64,000 bases of DNA from Strigops habroptila (Eukaryota; Chordata; Aves; Psittaciformes; Psittacidae). Under the pieces are notes generated by a model. That model saw nothing but the letters and a program-made list of their open reading frames with translations. It did not search any database and was not told where the DNA came from. Positions 13,901 to 28,256 of this stretch are shown here, in pieces. Location: NCBI RefSeq assembly GCF_004027225.2, contig NC_044277.2, forward strand, positions 90,470,283-90,534,282, written 5' to 3'. Each line of letters begins with the position of its first letter. Position 1 is the first letter of the stretch. A program made the translations under genes and the position numbers.

Positions 13901-16900
13901 GCTGGTCCAGGTGCTTCAGTGGGACTGCAGCTGTGGGTAGCACTAAGCTAGAATTTGGCAACTAGGAGGGACCTCCACTCAGGACCACTGCTACTGTCAC
14001 AGAGCAGGATGTCTGGTATAGAGCTGATGTGCTTGCATGTCACAGGCCCATAAACACTGTTGTGCTGCTCTGCTGTCAAGCCCTGTTTCAGAAGATACCC
14101 TTTTGAGGTGTATTGTTGTGAAGGTAGATGGGATGTTGTCCTTGAGGCTGCCTCCTGCAATTCACTGGACCTGAGTACCAAGTGTCATGTTCCACAACCA
14201 CATGCACCTGAAGTGATCCATATGACTGTTGGTCCTTTTTCTCATCAGACTGTCAATCTTTAAGTCAGCATGGCCAAACACAGCAACTAAGGAAATGTTT
14301 CAGAACTCTGCTGTATATAAAGTCACTCATGTGAGTGCCTCTTTACCAGAGTCTTCTGGAAGGTCTGATACAATATCAAGCAGCTTCTGACATTTGTGTC
14401 TCTTGGAGTAGTGCAGCCGACATCTGCAATGTGTGGTTCACTGGTGAGCCCAGAGGTTTTGTTCACTGCGCGCATCCAAATGTTAAGTCTCATAATTCTA
14501 ACACAGCCTTTGGTTCTGCAAGTCATCTTCCATGCAGGGTTCCTCCTACCATTTGAAGTGGAGTTTGGCCCTGGATTAAACCACCTAAATGAGGTTTCTA
14601 GAGACCTAATGCAACTGTAGATGCTTATGTATAAATTCACAGAACCAAAGTTATGTTCCCATTGTAGTCAGTGAAAGTTAAACCATCACAGTTTATGGAA
14701 CCAAGTGATTTAGTTTACCTTGGAGTAGGCACCTCCCAGCTGTCAGCAGGATGGTTCTATAAGCTTCATTGACTATACTGTGTAGGTCTCCTTTGACTGT
14801 AATAGGAATTCAGGCATTTGCTGCATATTCCATGCCTTAGGCCTTAATCCTGAACCAAATCCCACCCTTGCAGCCAGCTGCTTAACTGACCATTTGGAGG
14901 ACTTCTCCACTGGGATTATAGCCTTGTCTTAAAACTCATGTTCCCACATACACAGAGCTACCATGTAGGGCTGTCTGACATGGTATATACATATTTTAAC
15001 TTTTCTGGCATCTTTAGCTTGGATAAAGGTAGTCCTACAGCTGTGGCAGCTCAGAGCTCACTGTGGGTAATTAAACCAAGTATTTAACAATTATTTCCCA
15101 TCTTTCTCTGTGTATTTGTGTGTCAGATCTATATATTAACCAGCAGTATGAAGAGTACCAATTTAAGTTGTGGAATATGGATAAACTAATTACATGACAG
15201 TCATGAAGGTCTTGCTGCTGAGTGTGTATAAATGCATGCACCTGTGCTTAAGGAAACTATGGCATGTGTCAGAGTATAGCAGGATTCGGGTAGTACAATA
15301 AGATCAAAGGATATGTTTGGAGACTTGACTGGAGGTATAAGCTTCCTCTGTTTTCCCCTTGGAATGGAGTAGTAGAGTCTGCTGTTTGTGTCCTTAATTT
15401 ACCAAGAAGAAAAGCATTTTCCCATTGTTTCTTACATGCCATGTCTATCTCTTTTTAAACAGGCCAGGCCTGTATTCTCTAGTACTCTATTTTTGTATTA
15501 GGAAGTTCTTTTTCCCTTAGGGAGACTCTTCATCCTCCTTTCAAGGGTAAATAAAGAATGCTATTCACCATAACAATAAGTCTAGAAAGAGGAACAGAAA
15601 ACAAAATGTCTCTGTATACATATTGAATAGCTGAAAGTTGATTACATCAACGCTCTGCTAATCATGTCAAAAACCAGATGATTGTGTTTAGTATGGACTA
15701 GAGGTTGGGGCTAAGAGAAGGTTCGATAGCTTTGTGTAAGAAAATGCAGACTGAATGTATACTGAATATACAGAATAGACTTCTGTGGTCCACATAGGAT
15801 ATTAAACAAAATGGATATTTTGTTTTATTTCTGAAAATACTAGGGAAGTTATATGTGAAGAATACAGTGCAGAAGAGGGGGTTTCTGTTATATCTTCTTC
15901 TCATCTCCTCTATGTCCTCTGGTCCGTATGTTGTGGCCCTTTGCTGTATGACAATGAAGATACATAGCTGTTAGGGTCAGGAAAACAGGTCATGGACTCC
16001 TTCCTGTATGCGCTGATTATCCCTTTGTTCCCTTCCTCTAATGATACAGAAAATGAGAAAACTCTAATAAAGGTTGTAACCTGAAGCACTATCAAACAAA
16101 GAGGTGATTGTAGCTGAGCCTAGGACTCACCTGCCTCGGCAAGATGTGGTGTTCTCTGGAGTACTGATTTCTTATCTGTAGATCATGAGCTGGAGACCTG
16201 TCCAGATGTCATGCAAGTTATTTCTATTGGTTGAATGGCAGTGTGTAGAATGGGAGATCCCCTTGTGAAGTTTCTTCCAAGAACTAAATATAAATTCCAT
16301 TAATTCATGCTTATCAGAGAATGTGAAGGTTAACTAGTTATGTGCTTTAACTTTTAAAAACCCAGTCTGGGGCAGTTTAAAGAGACCTAACACTGAAATA
16401 AAATAAAATCCTCATCACCTTAAATTTGGTGTTTTTAAGGTAAATTGTATTGAGTCATCAGTTCCTTTGGAAAAGTGGATTATTCTAAAATGTTGGAACA
16501 GCTCCCTTATTTTCATCAAATGGTCATAACCAGAATACAAGAGGAATTCCATAAAAATTATCCAGATGAAGGAGAATAGAAACTGACTTAAAATATTGGC
16601 TTAATGCTGGGTAGGTCATCAGCTAAAAAATGGCAGCATGTACTTGAGACTGCTTTTTTGTCTGAACAAGATCCAGACTTTTAGACATGACTTTAAAGAT
16701 CTTGAAATGACTTCTGAAATGGTCATTTTATTCAATATTTTCTTGAGAATGATCAGATTTTTATAATACACCTTTTGGAAGTCCTTCTTAAAGCAAGTGT
16801 GTCTGTTAATCAAGAGCAATACTCATGTTGTTTTAGGAAACCTTATAACAGTTCTTAGGTGTGCAGATATTAAAAAGAAGCAAGATTTTCTCCAATCTGC

Positions 16901-19109
16901 TATAAAAAGCTAATGTTGTCTTCAAATGACAAATAGAATGGAATTCTAATATATGTGGGAATTTGAGAAAACCAAACATTGAACATACTATAAAACCCCC
17001 TTGGAACAAGACACAAGGCAAATGGAGGTATTCCTTGTGCAAATTTCAAATGGCATCTTAGACTATTGCAGTAAGACAGAGCTGAGTATTGCTAGTGTCA
17101 AGCCCTGAAACATCATGAATTTGTCTTTAAAAAACCAAGCTGTAGTAACTTCTTGTTTACTTTTATTTTGCCTTTTGACAACATCCCCCACCCCCCCCTT
17201 TGCTTTTTTTTTTTTTTTTTTTGTTATTTATTTTTTTTTTTTTTAAGTCTCTGGACTTCACACTTTCAAGTGTTCTCCACCCCATCAAGGCATATATATT
17301 TTATAATAATTATGTATGTGTACTTAGCAAAAGGCAGGATTACTATAAAACTAAATTACTTCAGAAAAGGGGCCTTGAAGAGAAACATCAAATACTATGA
17401 GATTCATAATATAGTCTTAGGATTTGGCAGCATAAAAGGAGGGGGTATTTGCAAAGGCTCCCTAGACAACAGTGAATAGAGAGTGGGCCACCAGTACAGT
17501 TAAGTTAAGCTTCTGTACTGGATCACCTTGTTCTCCATTGGAGTTACTTCTCCACTGCCTGTAGAAAGAAACACGGTCTCACCAGGCTGAAGTTAGCTTT
17601 TGTGACTAGCTCTTCAAGTGAGCATGAAGAGAGGCTTTTAATGTAAAGAGCTTCACTTCTAATCCCACATGCCTGTAGTGATCTCAAAATACATGAGGCT
17701 GTAATTCTGCCCGGAATTAGATGCCGTGGTCCAGCCTACCAGAGAGCTAACACATGTGCATAGATCCATACTGAATAGTTGCTGCTGGATACCTGCCTGA
17801 ATTTGAGAAAGGGGTGATAAACAGGTTTGTGACAGACTGTTTGATATGCTATGATGCTAATAGCTTGAAAGAGCGCTCAGTAGGTAGAGAACCGCTGTGC
17901 AGAATTAGTCAGTCACCAATATGCTCACAGCACCGTACTAGTAGTAGGCTGCAAATTTCAGCCAGACGGTTTGTGTGCTCTCCTGTAGGCATCCAGACAA
18001 GCCTGTACCGAGATGACATTTGCTTCACTACAGATATGTCACGGATCATTTTTCACAGCCCTGTTGAAGTGGCTTATTTATTATCATCTGTTCTGGTGTT
18101 ATATCCTGGACATGGGAGAACTGTTTACTGTACCGCAGTGCCAGGAATTCCTTGTTACTGTGCAATCTGACTCCAGGAGAAGGCTTCGGATAGGGCTCAA
18201 TGCTTTTCTCCAGGCTGCTGCTACCAAAGCAGGGCACTCTGGATTGAACCGATGAGGCAAATCCCAGGAGTTACGGCAGAAGTTAGTGGTTTGATATTTA
18301 AGTAAGTGACTTCTAAGTGAACAGGTACTGGATTCGTCACCATTCCACTTGCCCCAGCTTTAGAAATCAAATGCAAAATTGTAGCCAGCAGAACAACCTG
18401 ACCTTGGATGTAGGCAGCTCTGTTGTTAGTCCACTCAAGATTTGTTGAAGTCACATTATCAAGAGCAGTGATTCTCAGCTACACTCCACAGAGTGCTAAT
18501 GGCCTGCAAAGCTATGCTGCCTTAAAAGGTTCGTGAGTGATACAGGGCGGTGGGGTAGACCAGAGAGTATTCAGAAAGCTGACAGTGATCCATGAACAAA
18601 ATGCTAGGGAATTTCTGCCATTACTGCCCTAGAGCATGAGGAGTTTTCAGTGTTACTTTTCACAGGGAAAGGAGCTAATGAGTTTAGGGAATGGCGACAG
18701 AACCTGGCTGTTGTGTTTTCTAGACTTTACTGTATTATTCTTAAATTTGCTTTTCCTTGCCCTGTATCAAAATAACATTCACAACCCTTGAATATTGTAA
18801 AACCACGTTTCTGGGAAAGTCACCTTTCTCTGGGTCTGTTTGTCTGATTTGATTTGTGTTGCTATGCTAGAATAATATTTCCCAAAATCTCTATCAGTAT
18901 GATCAATTAAGTTGTCGGCTAAAATCTGTCATCCAAGATGACTCTATGTTGTTATTAGAAGGGATTGGATTGATCTCCACTAAAACCAAGCTACTGCAAA
19001 TGTCAGTTACTATGGGTAAAAGCACACTGCTGTGTGCTTCAGAAAATGAAGCTCGATCTACTGCAGAACACTTGCATTCAGTGCACAGGTTTTAAAGAGA
19101 CCGAACGTA
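7976..19109. other. Non-coding sequence, nothing recognised
   Basis: Unique sequence with homopolymer runs. The largest open frames, 105 codons at 14323-14640 (minus) and 118 codons at 17814-18170 (plus), show no motif I recognise and have the length expected by chance. Confidence 0.7.
17204..17244 (+). repeat. T-rich tract
   Basis: Nineteen T (17204-17222), a short GTTATTTA-type break, then fourteen T (17231-17244). A C-rich run (about 17186-17198) lies just upstream. Confidence 0.95.
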
Positions 19110-19216
19110 AGAATTGTAGAATGGTTTGGGTCGGAAAAGACCCTAAAAATCATCTAGTTCCAAGCCCAATGCCATGGGCAGGGACACCAGGCCAGGTTGC
19201 TCAAAGCCCCATCCAA
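19110..19216 (-). mobile_element. CR1 LINE, short 5'-truncated 3' end
   Basis: The plus strand reads as the reverse complement of the CR1 3' end: AGAATGGTTTGGGT, then ATCATCTAGTTCCAA, then CATGGGCAGGGACACC, then GTTGCTCAAAGCCCCATCC. Only about 107 bases remain, all from the 3' untranslated region. A short stretch usually found between GGGACACC and CCAGG (around TCCCACTAGA) is missing. This is a typical very short avian CR1 insertion with no coding capacity. Confidence 0.9.
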
Positions 19217-20591
19217 GAATACATTTATTTCTAGTTGTCGTTGTCTGTATGAGGGTAAGACTGAGAGATTCCAAACAATAGTGTGGTCCCATTGTGCCAG
19301 GTCTTGCGCAAACACATGTTGACCACTGAAAGAGTTTGTGATTGAAACAGCAGATAAAAGCAGTCATCTTTTCTCTAGTCCACAGCTAGGAGATAGGATA
19401 GGTGGGTTGCCTGAGTTTACATGGAGGGGGACTGGTCCCTGTTTTCTTAGGCCCAGAGTTTTAGCCATTTCCCACTTCTGCCATGCCCACTACAGCCCAG
19501 TCTAGGGCTGGAGCAATACAGGGTGGGACCTACTGGGGAGGAAGCCTCCTGTGACTTAGCTGCTGGCTTCCAGCTGGTGAAATGAAAGGTCAGAAATCCA
19601 CTTGATTAAGGATAGAAGGTGGGTGGCCTGCCTGGGGATTTTTGTTTACATAGGAGCCCTTGGGTCAGACAAGAAGAGGGTACTGGTTTGCCCCAGCAGC
19701 TGAGCCCAATCTCACAGAGGGTAGCTGCTAGGTGGACAACAGCACAAGTTCCCCAGTACAAAGTTAGGAGAAGCTGCACGTCTGGAGCTGGCTTCCCTGC
19801 TTTCCCCAGGAGACATTGATGCTGCCCTGACCAGCAAGGTGGCTTTTGAGGCAAGAGGAGATTCAGTCTAAATAGTAGCCACTGAGGGGAGGCCCGTAAG
19901 GTGGTTGTTTTGTTTTGCTGAACATGAAGCCACATCTTGTTCCTCCATTGACAACAACAGAGGTTTTCCTGTCAGAGGAGTCGATGATGGGGTAAGAGCA
20001 AGAATTCAAGTTGCTAGCTAGAATAAATGATCTGGGACTTGAAGCAATGAAGTGGTATAAAGTGTTAAAAAATGGGCTGAAGACAACTATTTGAAGACGT
20101 GTTGTCACTTACTGAGAAATTTGTTTTGCTAGCTAGTTGAAATCCAAATATTAAGGTTGTTTTTTCTTTTAAGCAAATGTAGCATGAATGGAAAATTTAT
20201 GGAAGATGTTGACTTTGTTCTTTCTAAAAAATGGAGCCTTGTTACTGAGCCAGGACATGAAAAGCGGCTAGAAAGAAAACTAAACCAAATTAATCTTTTC
20301 TAATCCAATAGAATACGAAAGTAGGCAGAAAACAATGATAGAAAAAAATGAAGCCAGATTTATAATTCTTTTATTATAATGTAGCAGTAGTCAGTAACAA
20401 AAGAACCTCATTTTGCTTTGTTTATTTTGTGATGTTTGGATTAGCAATGTCCTCTGAAAATAATGCACCTTAGGCAACAGAGTACAGGTTTTTCCAGAAT
20501 GTGTTTAAATATTCTTATTTCTTGTGTGCTTCTGAAAAGGGAAAATTAAAATATACCATGCAGTACTCCGAATTCTAACCTCCTTTTTCAG

Positions 20592-20686
20592 ATGTTTAAT
20601 TTGCCAAACGCAAGTGAGGAGTTGTTTGAAGATTTAATATGTGCTGCTGCCATTATTTCTCATAAACATGCACTCTTACCTGATAG
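20592..20686 (+). other. Candidate coding exon, unconfirmed
   Basis: CCTCCTTTTTCAG precedes and GTAAATAA follows. Only one of three frames is open: 31 codons starting MFNLPNASEE and including LFEDLICAAA, with two bases left over (intron phase 0 before, 2 after). The phase fits the candidate at 27190-27273, and the joined frame stays open. I do not recognise the protein. Against it: a minus-strand donor-like CAG|GTAAGA overlaps the 3' end, and short open segments between splice-like sites are expected many times by chance in a window this size. Confidence 0.25.
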
Positions 20687-23600
20687 GTAAATAACTGCAA
20701 TAGTTAGGTGGTGTATATACATCAGTCCAGTTAGGTATTTAGGATTATTCTTCACTGTTACTGAAGTTAGCTGGTAAATCAGAGTAATTCTGGGCTTACA
20801 GCTATATAACGAAGAGCAAAAGTCGGCCTGGCTTCCTAATGAAAAGTCATTATGCGTTAGGACAGACTGTATTAATTATTAATCTCTCCTTCCACATGAT
20901 GTGACCAGTCTTTCATGAACTCATGGTCTGTTCCAGCCAAATTTGACAGTGGGTTGGGATTTATTGAGTGTCTGGGAAGTTCTCAAAAGTAGGTGGCCAG
21001 GTAGAAGCAAGAAGGTTTCCAGGCTGCTGGATCCAGAACATGGAGCCTACGAGATACCAGAGTGTCTGTGGTGGAAGGAAACACTGAAATGCAAGTGCTC
21101 ATCAGATCTGCTGCTCACAGAGCTATTTCTCTGTAAAGAAGACCAAAAAACATTTATCAGTCCACATAAATTCTGCTTCTACTCATGGTTCTAAATAATT
21201 TTGCATTTTAAAAATACGTACTGTTTTCTGTTTGAAAGAGAGAAATCCTAGGATTCTGCATGCACCAGTGCTATAGTTCTGTAAATGTTGGTGTGCACTG
21301 TCTGCAATGGCAAGTCCCCACTCCCTGCCTTCCCTCTGCAGTATCTCCACCCTGGCTGCACTGTGCCTCCTTTCCTAGCTCCAGCCCTCACCACCTTTCC
21401 AACCTCTTCTCTTTAGCCGGGCTCATTTTTCTGCTGGTTAGTGAGTTGAACTAGCACACAAAGAAGGGAGTCAGCCTCCCCTCCGCACCCCACCCCCCCA
21501 GCGTCATGGAGTTCGTCCCCAGTGCCCAGCCATGGTAAGACACTTGGGTGCTCACTCAGACCCTTCTGCTGGCCTGGGAATGGGAAGCAGAAACAACCTA
21601 TTTGGGATGTAGTAGGGCCTGGGTCTGCAGTCATGTCTCACAGTTTGAACAGAATCCAACTGAGCAGAAGCCTTGGGAGTGTTTTCTTCTCTACCTGCTC
21701 ATCATTTTATAATTGCTAGACCTGCCATGCTGCAGGAAACAAAATAAAATCTGAACTGGTGGAAAACCTTCAGTTCCTCCACTGGCCTTAGAAATGTTAC
21801 AGGGATTATCTGAGGTACTAACAGCAGAAATGGTTACTGTACCAGCAGAAGCAATAAAAAGCCCAGAAAAAGTCATCTGGGTCTCTGCGAGCTGTGCGCC
21901 TCACGGCTTAAAAAGCATCTCAATGCTGGTTGTAGGATGCTGAAATAAGTAACGGTGCTATCTGCTGTGACCCTGCAGTGGTTCTCATTTGATCGAACAA
22001 AACCCAAATGCACACATTTTGCTTTTTGTGTGATGCTTGTGTGCACGGCGGTTGCCTTGGCAAACCAGAGAGCACTTTGTTTAAATCTGTTACTTGTAGA
22101 TTCAATGGTTTTAACTAATTTCATTTGTGCAGCAAATTGCAGTACCTTTCTCTTGTATTCAGGGAGCAATATACTGCTTGTGGCTAATTTTAACATCTCT
22201 CTTCCTGTGTACAGAAAGCTAAAAGATTCTGCTTTCTTGGCAGAAAACAGCAGTGAGTTCAAATCCTATTAAACTTGAGTCAGTAGGGTGATTTCTATTG
22301 CAATGGGAGAAGCATTCAGAGGAAACAATTGTACCAAGCCCACACCTAAGGCAGAGAAAAAGATTTATCTACCGAAAGACTGGAGTCTCATTTTCAAAAG
22401 TGTCTTAACCTCCTGGGTGTCCAGAAAACCTTGGACACCTACAAGTGAGGTTTTGTCATGTGGAGCTCATTATAGCTTTGGGATGGAATGAAGCCTAGAG
22501 CTGCCATTCAGCCCTACAGCCCTATACGTAGGGATACCAAATCCATGGTCCAAGTACCAGATCTGTCCCTCCAGCTGTTTTGTTTTTTTTTTTTTTGGGC
22601 ATCCCCTGGGTCTGTCAGTGTCACGTGATGGGAATTCTCTTGGTTCTGGTGACCCAGCTGCAGCAAGTGGCTTGTCCTATGGCACCAGCCTTACCACCCA
22701 GTTTCCCATGCATCCTGCCATCTTTCCAAGAGAGTGCTCACCATGTAGCTCACTGTCAGAAAAGCAGCAGTATCAACTGTGAGGACATTTTAAGTGAACA
22801 CCTGGCTTCATCAAGGCAGATTTTTGAATGAGGTACACTGACAGTGCCAAGATCAGCCACCACAGCTGAAAATCATGTACTTTGTCTTTTATGTCTTTCT
22901 GTCATTAGTTCTAAGCAAGGTTGTTCTCACAGTCCTGCCGCAAAGCTTGTGTTTACTTCACAGGACACGGGAGCATGTCACAAATTAATATTGATGGAAA
23001 TATGAGGAGAAAAATGTACAAGTTCTCATGTCATATCTGTTTGCTCTGGCACTATGCTGGGTCTCGCTTTTCCCTGTTTCTGTTGTGTAATGGTATTCCA
23101 TGTCCTCTTGCTCTATTTTTTTTCTAGTTGGTCCACCTTTGCTAAACATCCATATTAATTCAATCAACAAGTAAACCATTAAATGAAGAATCCTGCAGTT
23201 TAAGTATGAAACTGATTCATACAGGAAGTGGTTTTTTTCTTTGTTTTAATGAAAGCAGTCTCAGCAGCTCACAGACACAAAAAAACCCACACATGGAAAA
23301 TGTGCATAACCTCTTTGTGCTTCAGCTTTGAAGAAAATGTTTATGTTGTACCATGGTTAATACAAATTAAATTATTGTTAAATCCCAAAATCATTTTTTG
23401 TTGTTTGAAGATGGGATAGGCCCATGCCTTTATTTGTAGGAACAAGCAGAAAACAGAAAATGATCTTGCTGAAATAACTTGTTGTTTTGGTTTACAACCA
23501 TGAAAGGGAATGGCATTTTCAGAGCTGTGTGTGTGCCTCTATGTGGGCAGTTCACATTTCTATGGTTAGGATGTAAGATTATTCCTAGAAAAAATTATGG

Positions 23601-25577
23601 AGCTGTCTTCTATCACATTTTAAATATTCATCAGAAGTTTGATCCTAGCACTAACCAGTCAGGCTTTCTGTCATGCATATATGAAATAAGTGGCTAATGT
23701 GTGCAGGTAATAAAGTTCCGTCTTCCAAAACCTGATCATCATATGCACACTTTAGCATGTTTCTGCTCTTTTCCCTAAAGTGGAATTTACATTGAATTTC
23801 TGAATGAACAGAATATGAATGATGCACAATTTAGTTTAAGTATAGTGTACCTATATTCCCTCTGAAACTACTAGTCTTGCTTAAAAGAATAGCAGTTTCC
23901 AGATTTAAAACATTGACAGAGGTTAGAACATTAATGTACCATTTTTCCCTTTTGGTTTGTGACTTCCAGATTCTGTCATGCTTTCTGGAAGGCTGAGTAA
24001 AGTTACATTTTTAAATTTAAAAGTTTAAGTACAATTTATTTGAGCTGACAGGTCTCTGATCAGGAGAGATGGATACAATTTCTAAGTGCTATTTTCATCA
24101 TTGTCTTTGTAGCTATAGGTTCACCTGTGGCTTTGGAAACAACATTTTAACAGCAGTATCAATATGAAAACTTGAGGAAAGAGGAGTCTACTCTCCTTAC
24201 TAATTCCTACCTCTACCGTCCATCTACAGTGGGCTAGAAGAAATCATTGTTGATAAGGGAAATTATACCAAGAGAAATTAAAGTGCCTTTTGCATTGTTA
24301 GGGCGTATAGAGGTCAAGCTGAGGTTCCAGGTCACTTTTAGCTAAATTAAAGAAAGAATGAAAACAGGAAGAATTACTTCTCTGTATAAAACCATGTGGT
24401 ACTTTACCAAAGGTAAAAGCAAGCTGTGCCACTATCCTTACTTTTAGCCAGACACCCTTAAACATCTACAAGTCAGGGCAAATGGGTAAGCTTTGTAGCA
24501 TGACCTGCAGGGTCTTTGGGACCAGCACAGAATATTCATTCTAAAACCATGAAATAATATCTCTCTGTAAACACTTCTTCATCCTTCATTTTGTAGGATT
24601 TTGCCAATCAAAAGCTCAAAGTCATGAGACTTTCTTCTCTCTGCTAAAATTATCTGATTTTTTTGTGTGTGTTATAAACTTTACTCGGGTTTTGTTTGTG
24701 GCATCTGGCTTTTTTTTTTTTCTCTCTGCAGGCATTAACAATCAAAATTTCTTTTCAGTAACGTCACTGAAATTTTCCCATGAGTGCGATAACTTATGAT
24801 CTTAAGAAAATTTAGACTTTTTCAAAATTTCTGTTTCACAAGAAAACAGACTTCTTAAACTTTGTTGTCATAAAAACCCCATCTAAAATGTCAGAGAAAA
24901 AAATACCTAAAATTCAGTTAGTATTTGGGAAATATTTCCTATAGTAATTGAGATTTTAAAAAGAAAAAAGAAAATTAAAAAAGCCATACCGTTCTGAGCA
25001 TGCAAGATTTTATGGTGCAATAACTTGAGAAATTAAGTTAATGTTCATTGCAATAGGAGAAGTTTAAAATCAGCAACTTAAGGGATGAGCATACAGGCTA
25101 AGCAATTCCATGAAAAACACAGAAAGCTTACAATTTCAGTTGTATATTAGCTGCTGTACCTGTGGAGCTAGGAGACTGCAGGTACAGGGGTAGTGAATCC
25201 AGTCCTTGCTTCTAAAGAGGACTTGTGATTCTAAAAGATGTGCTTTTGTCTGGGAGAAGCCTTGGCATCTGCATGATGTACTGGAATGTGTTGTCTTACT
25301 TGCAAAGCTGGAATTGTGTGTTACATTCAAGATTTTATTTCATAATTTTTTTCCATTTTAGTTTTCTAGAGGTTTTAAATTTGCTTTTATGTGTTTACTT
25401 AAAAGTGCATTGAAAATAGCCTTGTATACCTTTTTACATGCATATCATCTCCTTTAACATTTAAGGAAACTTCAGTGTTTTTGTTAGGTGTGACTATTTT
25501 CTTTTTTCTTCTTTTTCTGGTCTTGACTAGTCTTTTCTTAAATGAGAAGGTTGTTTTGATTTCTTTTGTTTTCCTTT

Positions 25578-25594
25578 CCCCCCCCCCCCCCCCC
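25578..25594 (+). repeat. C17 homopolymer in a pyrimidine-rich tract
   Basis: Seventeen consecutive C within about 100 bases of T/C-rich sequence (25495-25605). The minus strand carries G17. Run length is probably polymorphic and error-prone in assemblies. Confidence 0.95.
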
Positions 25595-27189
25595 GTCTAT
25601 ACCCTCCCATGAAATTCAACTAGCAGAACCAAGATTTTTGTCTCTGTAATCATACATTATCAACAATGACAAGAGGTGTAATTAGCTTCATAACCAGACT
25701 CTATCATGAATCACAATCTCTCAAATGTTTAATTCCATTGGCTGTGAGTCCAAACAGCTACCCATAATTGCCAAGTGCAAAAACTCAAATAAAACCGACT
25801 TGTAAAAAAGTGTTAGTCTCCTGTTCAGGTTTTAAACAGTCATCTTTCTATAGCAAAGATTCAGTCTCTCTAAAATCATCACATGTGCAACTATCAGCCT
25901 CAGATTTCAATAGGGAAGGATTTTTAACTTGTTTGGGGTAAATTCTTACTCTGTGCAAAGTTAAAAGTGCTGCCACTTACACGGGAAGGGAGCATGAGAG
26001 AATACAGCTTACTGGATTTGTCTGAACAAGGCTGAATGGATTGGGCAAAGCCTAATGAATTAATCAGGCTTTTGAAAAGTCACTGGTATTTTAAACAGCA
26101 ACTTTGGACTTGGTCATTCACTCCAGAGACTTATAGTGTTGCGGTAGGCCACTGTTGGAGGCTCTAGCTGTTAAGAATAAGGGTCAAATCTTGGTGCCAC
26201 GGAAATGAACAACAAAAGTCCCACAGATCTCAGAAAGGGGCCATGATTTAACCCAGCATCCAGCTTTTTTCTCTATCCAAAGCAGACATTAAAATGCAAA
26301 ACAATTGCAGGAGAGAGTGAAGGAGAGGAGAAAATTTTCCAGGCAAACAGGCATTAATCAAACAAGCCATTTTATTAAAAAAACGAAGACATAATAACCA
26401 GGGCTTACTCACAGTTAAGGGAATTTTTATGTCCCAGGGTTTTTCCAGTTTTGCCAGATGCTAAGTCGAAAACAAGAAGAAGGCCATAGAAAGAAATATC
26501 TTGGCTACTCCTACACTGTGCAGAGAATTAAGCCTCTCAAGTTCTTGAGCTAGTTTTTAAGTATTATATGTCCAAAGAGGAACAGCAGAAGGAAGCACAG
26601 AATTGTAATGTAAGTATAAGTGGACCCAGATCAACAGGAAGCTCGCTGTGATTCTGACAAGCTTTAATTGCCAAAACCTTGTTTGTGCTGCAGTAGTTTC
26701 TCTGTATCCTCACAGTGCAGATGTCTTCAGGAGTAGGAGGAATGCTCCTCCCATTCCAGTTTCCTAGAAATGGATGAAAGCTTAAAGATTTCTACACACA
26801 GCATTTTTTTTTTTTCCCCACCAGCAGACCTCATTCTCAATTGAAAATTTTCATTTCCCTTTGCAAAAGTCTTTTACAGTTCCTTACCACTGGGGGCAAT
26901 CTAATACAGATATTGGGGTGGCCGGTGCTGCTTCCGCTTTGCAACCACAGTCCTGTGGAGTTCGTTATAGTTCAACCATCTAACTTGAAAGAAATTATGC
27001 AGTAAGGCCAGATAAAAAACACGTCTACTGTGTTTCACTAGAAAATGAGGAGATATTTATCTCTGAGTAAAAAGGATAGATGATAGCAACTTGAAGATTT
27101 AAATTGATCCAAGTATATGATGCTAAAGATCCTAAATGGTTTCAAATTGCGGAAGATTATCTTGTAATTTGTATATATTGCTTCTGTAG

Positions 27190-27273
27190 GCTGCTGAGGA
27201 AGCTAATTGCGATACATCCTGTGGTTAAGTTATCATCTTTCTCAATGACTGAAGATCATAATTTTATCTTTAG
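27190..27273 (+). other. Candidate coding exon, unconfirmed
   Basis: TTGCTTCTGTAG precedes and the strong donor GTGAGT follows. With one base carried in from a phase-2 intron the frame is open for 27 codons (LLRKLIAIHPVVK at the start, NFIF at the end) and leaves two bases. It is phase-compatible with 20592-20686. No family recognised. Confidence 0.25.
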
Positions 27274-27922
27274 GTGAGTTTAATGCTACCCATCTGTTAC
27301 GTTCATTTGTATGCTGGAGCAGCGCTGACAAGCCTCCTGTTGTTGCTGGTACAATTTGTGTCATCCAACCAGGTTAGTGGAAGATTCACCTCTATGAAAC
27401 TACTATATAGGAAACAAGCTCAGCCCTGAGAGAGCAGCTCTTCTTTATTTTCCTTTTTTTCTTTTTTGAGTGTGGCCAGTTAGTACCAGCTGAGGCTGGA
27501 AACAGGAGGCTCTTGGGCTTTGTTCATGTAGATTCTGACTGACCTGACTGCATGTTTACAAATAACAAAGTAAGCAGTATCAAAAAAGGTACTTATTAAC
27601 TGCACAGCTGTAGTGGAGATGAGATACCCCTGTGGTGTTAGGGAAAGCTGGTTGTTTTGTTGTACAGCATTTGCCTTGCTGCACAGCAGCTCCATGGTAA
27701 GAGCAGCCTACACAGGATGACTGCTGAGAAAACGGGCTTGCTGCTTGCCCTGGTTTGCCCTCACTGGAGCACCAGCACCTGCAGGAGCAGTCACACGCAC
27801 AGACTTCTTTAACTGGCATATCAAATACAGACCAGAGAGACTGCTAGGGAAGCTTTTGTTTCCTTAATCAGAAGGGTGAATTAAACAGTGGAAAGATTTC
27901 TTAATTGCCAAATGTTTTGGGG

Positions 27923-27945
27923 TTTTTTTTTTTTTTTTTTTTTTT
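27923..27945 (+). repeat. T23 homopolymer
   Basis: Twenty-three consecutive T after a GGGG. Read on the minus strand it is a poly(A), but nothing upstream of it on that strand looks like a retroposon. Confidence 0.95.
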
Positions 27946-28256
27946 ATACAATCAGTGTGAGAAAGGAGGGCCCTGTGAAAGACCATGCCAATTCTGCATG
28001 TGTAGCACCCTGTTGGATAGTTTGGGACTGATGGTAGAGGGCAACAGGCTCTTGTGCTACCTTGTTCTCTTTTCCTTTTGATATGCTCTCATAGCTCTTT
28101 TCTAGCACAAATTTGGATCTCTTGCATATGAGATCATTTTCTTAGCTCGCTAAAGTGAAAAGTGTGTTGGGATTGACAAAAGGAAGATGCGCATAACTAC
28201 AAAGAAAGGGCAGGAGCAGATGGATTCTAACTATGTTAAAGTGGCATATAGGTTTG

